Source: Candidatus Kaelpia imicola
GTDB lineage: Bacteria > Omnitrophota > Gorgyraeia > Kaelpiales > Kaelpiaceae
Assembly: GCA_030765505.1 (NCBI GenBank)
Contig: JAVCCL010000032.1
Coordinates: forward strand, 1 to 34,806
DNA: 34,806 nucleotides
Direction of reading: 5' to 3'
Shown: piece by piece, positions 30,961 through 34,806 of the stretch
How the letters are laid out: each line of letters starts with the position of its first letter
Numbering within the stretch: the first letter of the stretch is position 1
Translations under genes and position numbers: made by a program
The notes under the pieces: generated by a model
The model's database searches: none
What the model was told of the DNA's origin: nothing
The model's input: only the letters and a program-made list of their open reading frames with translations

Positions 30961-31621
30961 CAGAAGAGGTGTTGTTCTATTATCGGGGGGGATTGATTCT
31001 TCAACCGCTCTTTATTATGCGCTTAATAAGGGTTACGAGATTAAAGCTCTTATCTTTGATTATAGTCAGAGACATAAGAGAGAGATTGATTCGGCTAAGA
31101 GTATAGCTTGTGCAGCAGGGATTGAATATGAGATTATCAATCTAGATTTTAGCTGGAGCAGCAGTGCTCTTTTAAATAAAGATATAGAACTGCCTCAGGG
31201 AGATTTGGATAGAGAAGAGATACCTCTAAGTTATGTACCTTCAAGAAATATAGTTTTTCTCTCCATTGCTTTAAGCTATGCTGAGGCAAAGTTATTTGAT
31301 GAGATATTTATTGGTATCAACGCAGTTGACTATTCCGGGTATCCGGATTGCAGACCCTCTTTTATAGAAACATTCCAAAGAGTTGCAGATTGCGGAACAA
31401 AATCAGGCGTTGAGGGTAAACCGATAAAGATATCAACCCCTCTCTTAGAGCTAAAAAAATCAGAGATTATAAAACTAGGCAATAGTTTAGGTGTTCCTTT
31501 TGATTTAACTTTCTCTTGTTATAGAGGAGGTAGTGAATCCTGCATGAAGTGTGATTCTTGCTTAATAAGAGAGAAGGGTTTTAAAGAAGCAGGATTAGAA
31601 GATCCTATAGTTAAAAAATGA
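30953..31621 (+). CDS. queC: 7-cyano-7-deazaguanine synthase
   Basis: ATP-dependent ligase that converts 7-carboxy-7-deazaguanine and ammonia to preQ0. In the 222-residue product the PP-loop is VVLLSGGIDSSTALYYA (7-23). A C-terminal Zn site is formed by Cys188, 196, 199 and 202 (CYRGGSESCMKCDSC). I place the start at ATG 30953, overlapping the queD stop, because an in-frame ATG at 30914 would add 13 residues outside the family's N-terminus and lie inside queD. It overlaps queE by 4 bases. Confidence 0.95.
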   Translation: MNNRRGVVLLSGGIDSSTALYYALNKGYEIKALIFDYSQRHKREIDSAKSIACAAGIEYEIINLDFSWSSSALLNKDIELPQGDLDREEIPLSYVPSRNIVFLSIALSYAEAKLFDEIFIGINAVDYSGYPDCRPSFIETFQRVADCGTKSGVEGKPIKISTPLLELKKSEIIKLGNSLGVPFDLTFSCYRGGSESCMKCDSCLIREKGFKEAGLEDPIVKK

Positions 31622-32298
31622 GAGATTTAAAGGCTAAGATATCGGAGATTTTTTATTCTATTCAGGGAGAGGGGATATATCTGGGTTATCCCCAGGTGTT
31701 CATAAGGTTCTGGGGTTGTAATCTAGATAGCTGCAAGTATTGCGATACCAAGTTTAATAAGTTTAAGGAGTATACCCTGGATAGTCTTAAAAAAGAGATT
31801 AGAGGTTTAAATAAAGGCTGCCACTCTATATCTATCACAGGAGGAGAACCTTTAATTCAGGTTGATTTTATCAAAAAGCTCCTTAAAAACTTAGAGAAGA
31901 GTGAAAAGATCTACCTTGAGACCAATGGAGTGCTGTCTGATCAGCTTGAGAAGGTTATAGAGAATGTTGATATAGTTGCTATGGATATGAAGCTTCCTTC
32001 AGCTACAGGACTAAAACCTTTTTGGGATGAGCATAGGAGGTTCCTGCTTATTGCCTGGGAGAAGCAGGTCTTTGTTAAGATAGTTGTGACAGAAAAGACT
32101 ACTATGAAAGATTTTAGAAGAGCCCTTGAGATTATCCTCTCTGTTGATACCTCAATCCCTCTTGTTATACAGCCCTATTTTGAAGATAGTTCTCCTAAGC
32201 TCGTGGATAAACTGCTAAAATTCCAAAAGGAGGCCGTTAGGTCTCTTATGCATGTAAGAGTAATACCTCAACTGCATAAAGGAATAAATATAAGATGA
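31618..32298 (+). CDS. queE: 7-carboxy-7-deazaguanine synthase
   Basis: Radical SAM enzyme that contracts 6-carboxytetrahydropterin to 7-carboxy-7-deazaguanine. The 226-residue protein opens with ISEIFYSIQGEGIYLGYPQVF, the family hallmark. A cluster motif reads GCNLDSCKYCDT, giving Cys34, 39 and 42 with CX4CX2C spacing instead of the usual CX3CX2C. The SAM-binding SITGGEPLIQ (about 81-90) is intact. Because its neighbours are queD and queC, the function is well supported despite the spacing, which is noted as unusual. It overlaps queC and the fumarase alpha gene by 4 bases each. Confidence 0.93.
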   Translation: MRDLKAKISEIFYSIQGEGIYLGYPQVFIRFWGCNLDSCKYCDTKFNKFKEYTLDSLKKEIRGLNKGCHSISITGGEPLIQVDFIKKLLKNLEKSEKIYLETNGVLSDQLEKVIENVDIVAMDMKLPSATGLKPFWDEHRRFLLIAWEKQVFVKIVVTEKTTMKDFRRALEIILSVDTSIPLVIQPYFEDSSPKLVDKLLKFQKEAVRSLMHVRVIPQLHKGINIR

Positions 32299-33134
32299 GA
32301 ATGGATTTTAAAAGAGTAGCCAAGGAGCTTTATCTCAAAGCGAGCTTTGATTTAAGGAAAGATATCAAGAAAGCTTTGGTTAAAGCTTATAGTCAGGAGA
32401 GAAATAAGCTAGCTAAAGAAGCTCTAAGTGCAATCTTAAAGAACGCGGAGCTTGCTAAGAAGAATAGAATGGCAATCTGTCAGGATACAGGTTATCCGGT
32501 GTTTTTTTTAAAAATTGGTAATGTAGGTATTAAGAATTTAAATAATATAACAGAAGATTTAACTAAAGGAATAAGAGAGGCAACTATTAAAGGTAATTTG
32601 CGTAGCTCTGTTGTAATTGACCCATTAGATAGAAAAAAAACAGCCCCCAATATACCTCCTATATTCCATGTAGAATTTAATAATAGTAAGAGATTAGAAA
32701 TAGAACTTTTAGTTAAAGGTTTTGGCTCTGAGAATCAGACTAAGCTTTGTATGTTAAATCCGAATATTTCATATGGCGATATTGTAGATATAGTAGTTGA
32801 TCATATTAAGGTTGTTGGTTCTAAAGCTTGTCCGCCTTACATTATAGGCATTGGAATCGGAGGAACAGCTGATAAGGCTATTACGCTCTCAAAAGAGGCG
32901 ACATTAATTAGCTTAGATAAGAGAAGTAAAGATAAGAGATTGGTGAGTTTAGAGCAAGGAACAAAAAAAGAAGTAAATAAGCTTAAAATAGGGCCTTTAG
33001 GCGTGGGTGGAGAGACAACATGCTTAGGAGTTAAAGCATTAACAGCCCCAACCCATATCGCAGGATTACCTCTTGGGGTAACAGTATCTTGTCATGCTGC
33101 AAGGAGTGCTAAGAAGGTTATCAAGTTTAAATAA
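32295..33134 (+). CDS. Fumarate hydratase class I, alpha subunit
   Basis: The larger subunit of a two-subunit, oxygen-sensitive [4Fe-4S] fumarase, interconverting fumarate and malate (the TtdA/FumA-N domain). The 279-residue protein carries three conserved cysteines for the cluster: Cys62 in AICQDTGYPV, Cys152 in TKLCMLNP and Cys179 in ACPPYIIG. FGSENQTK and GIGIGGTADKA are also typical. Tartrate dehydratase is a related alternative, but the strict two-gene fumarase arrangement and the presence of TCA genes in the window favour fumarase. The start may be ATG 32295 (overlapping queE) or ATG 32301. It is followed directly by the beta subunit. Confidence 0.9.
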   Translation: MRMDFKRVAKELYLKASFDLRKDIKKALVKAYSQERNKLAKEALSAILKNAELAKKNRMAICQDTGYPVFFLKIGNVGIKNLNNITEDLTKGIREATIKGNLRSSVVIDPLDRKKTAPNIPPIFHVEFNNSKRLEIELLVKGFGSENQTKLCMLNPNISYGDIVDIVVDHIKVVGSKACPPYIIGIGIGGTADKAITLSKEATLISLDKRSKDKRLVSLEQGTKKEVNKLKIGPLGVGGETTCLGVKALTAPTHIAGLPLGVTVSCHAARSAKKVIKFK

Positions 33135-33646
33135 TGAATATCAGGAGTCCATTAAATAGAGATGTAGTTAAAGGATTAAAAGCAGGGGATCTGGTTTACT
33201 TGAGTGGTGTTATCTATACAGCTCGGGATAGAGCCCACAAGAAAATGTTTGATTTAATAAATAAAGGAAGAGAACTGCCTCTTGATCTAAAAGATTCGAT
33301 TATATATTACTGTGGTCCTACTCCAGAGAGGAGAGGAGAAGCTATAGGTTCCTGTGGTCCTACGACAAGCTCTAGAATGGATAATTATACTCCTTTACTA
33401 CATAAGTTAGGGCTAGGAGCAACAATAGGAAAAGGAGAGAGAGCTAAAGATGTGGTTAGTGCTATTAAAAAATATAAAGGAATATATTTCTTAACCTGGG
33501 GCGGCTGTGGTGCCTACTTAAACAGCTTTGTTAAGAGTTCAAAAATAGTAGCATTTAAAGAATTAGGTGCTGAGGCAATTAGAATACTAGAGGTTGAGAA
33601 ATTCCCTCTGGTTGTTGGAATCGATAGTAAAGGGAGAACAATTTAG
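33134..33646 (+). CDS. Fumarate hydratase class I, beta subunit
   Basis: The small subunit (TtdB/FumA-C domain), 170 residues, with LNRDVVKGLKAGDLVYLSG near the start, YTARDRAHKKM (29-39), and the substrate-binding CGPTPERRGEAIGSCGPTT (60-78). It completes the fumarase active site with the alpha subunit. Its ATG shares one base with the alpha stop, so the two subunits are coupled. The 14-base gap before rph contains a good GGGGAGG. Confidence 0.9.
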   Translation: MNIRSPLNRDVVKGLKAGDLVYLSGVIYTARDRAHKKMFDLINKGRELPLDLKDSIIYYCGPTPERRGEAIGSCGPTTSSRMDNYTPLLHKLGLGATIGKGERAKDVVSAIKKYKGIYFLTWGGCGAYLNSFVKSSKIVAFKELGAEAIRILEVEKFPLVVGIDSKGRTI

Positions 33647-33660
33647 GGGAGGAGTGAGAT

Positions 33661-34380
33661 ATGAGGTTGGATAAGAGAGATAATGATGAATTGAGGAAGG
33701 TTAAAATTACAAAAGATTATATTGAATATGCAGAAGGTTCATGTCTTATTGAAGTAGGTAATACAAAAGTAATCTGCACCGCTTCAGTTGAAGAGAAAGT
33801 ACCGCCTTTTTTGAGAAATTCAGGGAGCGGTTGGATTACAGCAGAGTATAGTATGTTGCCTAGGTCTTGTAAGAGTAGAGTTTTAAGAGAAGTTAGGAAG
33901 GGTGCAGTTGGAGGTAGGACTAGCGAGATTCAGCGTCTAATAGGTAGATCTTTACGCGCGGTAGTAGATTTAAAAAGAATTGGAGAGAGAACTATCTGGA
34001 TAGATTGTGATGTTGTCCAAGCAGACGGAGGAACCCGCACAGCATCTATTACAGGAGGTTTTGTTGCTCTATATTTAGCATTTCAGAAGCTTATAAAAGA
34101 TAATGCTATTGAGGAAAATCCAGCTAAATCTTTTCTGGCTGCAGTATCTGTTGGTTTGGTAGATAAAGAGGCTATGCTTGATTTAGCATATAGTGAAGAC
34201 TTTAAAGCCGATGTTGATATGAATATTGTTATGACTGAATTAAGTGATATCGTTGAAGTCCAGGGAACAGCAGAGGGTGAGCCCTTCTCAAAGAAGAAGA
34301 TGGATGAGCTTGTAAAACTAGCAAGTAAAGGAATAAAAGAGCTTATAGCTATTCAGAAGAAAGCTTTAAAGGTTAAATGA
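33661..34380 (+). CDS. rph: Ribonuclease PH
   Basis: Phosphate-dependent 3'-5' exoribonuclease that trims tRNA 3' ends. The 239-residue length is standard. Visible family marks are [16 protein letters not shown] at the N-terminus, [14 protein letters not shown] (56-69), the [16 protein letters not shown] region (about 86-101), [20 protein letters not shown] (about 112-131) and a C-terminal [22 protein letters not shown]. It has a strong GGGGAGG upstream and overlaps the next gene by 4 bases; an rph-rdgB pairing is common in bacteria. Confidence 0.96.
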   Translation: MRLDKRDNDELRKVKITKDYIEYAEGSCLIEVGNTKVICTASVEEKVPPFLRNSGSGWITAEYSMLPRSCKSRVLREVRKGAVGGRTSEIQRLIGRSLRAVVDLKRIGERTIWIDCDVVQADGGTRTASITGGFVALYLAFQKLIKDNAIEENPAKSFLAAVSVGLVDKEAMLDLAYSEDFKADVDMNIVMTELSDIVEVQGTAEGEPFSKKKMDELVKLASKGIKELIAIQKKALKVK

Positions 34381-34806
34381 AAAAGCTTCTTCTTGCTACG
34401 TTCAATCATAATAAGGTCAAAGAGATTACTCAGATTGCTAAAGACTCAAATCTTGATATCGAATTTCTATACTTAAAAGACTTTAATAATATAAAGGAAG
34501 TAGCCGAAGATGGTAGGACATTTAAAGAGAATGCGATTAAAAAGGCAAAAGAGTATTATATTCAAACCGGTATTGTTACATTAGCTGAAGATTCAGGACT
34601 TAGAGTAGATGCTTTAGATGGTGAGCCTGGGGTATATTCAGCTCGTTTTTCAGGAGAAGAGAAGGATGATTACAAAAATAACCTTAAATTGCTGCACATA
34701 TTAGAGGGTGTAGAAGATAGAAGAGCCCATTTTATCTGTTCCGCTGCTTTAGTTATATCTGAGGATAATATAGAGACATTTGAAGGTGTCTTAGATGGCA
34801 ACATAT
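34377..34806 (+). CDS. rdgB: XTP/dITP diphosphatase (RdgB/HAM1 family), 3' end missing
   Basis: The first 143 codons are present and the gene leaves the window at its right edge; family members are about 190-200 residues. It starts with ATG 34377 in an ATGA overlap with rph. The N-terminus [17 protein letters not shown] is followed by [37 protein letters not shown] and RFSGEE, all matching the house-cleaning enzyme that removes dITP and XTP from the nucleotide pool. No frameshift is seen in the visible part. Confidence 0.94.
   Translation, partial: MKKLLLATFNHNKVKEITQIAKDSNLDIEFLYLKDFNNIKEVAEDGRTFKENAIKKAKEYYIQTGIVTLAEDSGLRVDALDGEPGVYSARFSGEEKDDYKNNLKLLHILEGVEDRRAHFICSAALVISEDNIETFEGVLDGNI

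Noticed and set aside
1-34806. CRISPR arrays, tRNA or rRNA genes, transposases, phage genes, toxin-antitoxin pairs
   Set aside because: I looked through the intergenic gaps and open frames and saw no repeat-spacer pattern, no T-loop-like tRNA signature and no recognisable mobile-element protein; profile searches could still reveal small RNAs.

Overview
This is an AT-rich bacterial chromosome segment, densely packed with genes and without tRNA, rRNA, IS elements, phage genes or CRISPR repeats that I can see. No gene-free stretch exceeds about 240 bases. Several genes suggest a diderm-like anaerobe from a little-cultured phylum. These include a two-subunit Fe-S fumarase, a ferredoxin-fused EtfA beside an acyl-CoA dehydrogenase, a GTP-type PEP carboxykinase, an AmmeMemoRadiSam radical SAM enzyme, a DUF3047 protein next to a HAMP-like membrane protein, and a lipoprotein amidase. 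Omnitrophota is my best guess, but it is an inference from gene content, not a phylogenetic result.

Layout. 1-2270: the start of a cold-shock gene (minus) with a terminator-containing leader, diverging from citrate synthase, then a GGQ release-factor-like gene. 2320-4182: a Na/Pi symporter with a separate PhoU-like partner. 4188-6773: a minus-strand DUF3047/HAMP-like pair, a plus-strand nucleobase deaminase and a minus-strand GGDEF protein. 6886-11397: a promoter followed by a five-gene plus-strand run (alpha-glucan phosphorylase, nicotinamidase-like protein, cobalamin adenosyltransferase, endonuclease III, radical SAM enzyme). 11405-12490: a LacI-family regulator with two tandem operators over its own start site. 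12514-14415: a minus-strand Ski2-like helicase. 14469-22661: a promoter and eight tightly spaced or overlapping genes (acyl-CoA dehydrogenase, etfB, ferredoxin-etfA, a tandem HD-GYP protein, uppP, argC, argJ, argB). 22691-25360: a secreted glycosidase-like gene interrupted by one in-frame TAA and carrying a near-perfect 69-base tandem duplication. 25390-27779: PEP carboxykinase and greA. 27953-34806: a polyprenol-phosphate glycosyltransferase, then amidase, murI, queD, queC, queE, fumarase alpha and beta, rph and the start of rdgB.

Working together. Central carbon genes (citrate synthase, fumarase, PEP carboxykinase, glycogen phosphorylase) sit beside an acyl-CoA dehydrogenase/Etf module that resembles electron-bifurcating systems. 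Envelope genes (uppP, murI, amidase, polyprenol glycosyltransferase) are mixed into metabolic operons. Cyclic-di-GMP-type signalling appears twice, as a GGDEF protein and as a tandem HD-GYP protein inside the Etf/arginine operon.

The points I would follow up first are the csp leader terminator, the nonsense-interrupted glycosidase-like gene with its internal duplication, the nicotinamidase-like protein lacking the expected catalytic lysine, the CX4CX2C spacing in QueE, and the ferredoxin-EtfA/acyl-CoA dehydrogenase module. I did not find a clear, wholly new multi-gene defence or mobile system. All promoter, operator and terminator calls are by-eye motif matches.
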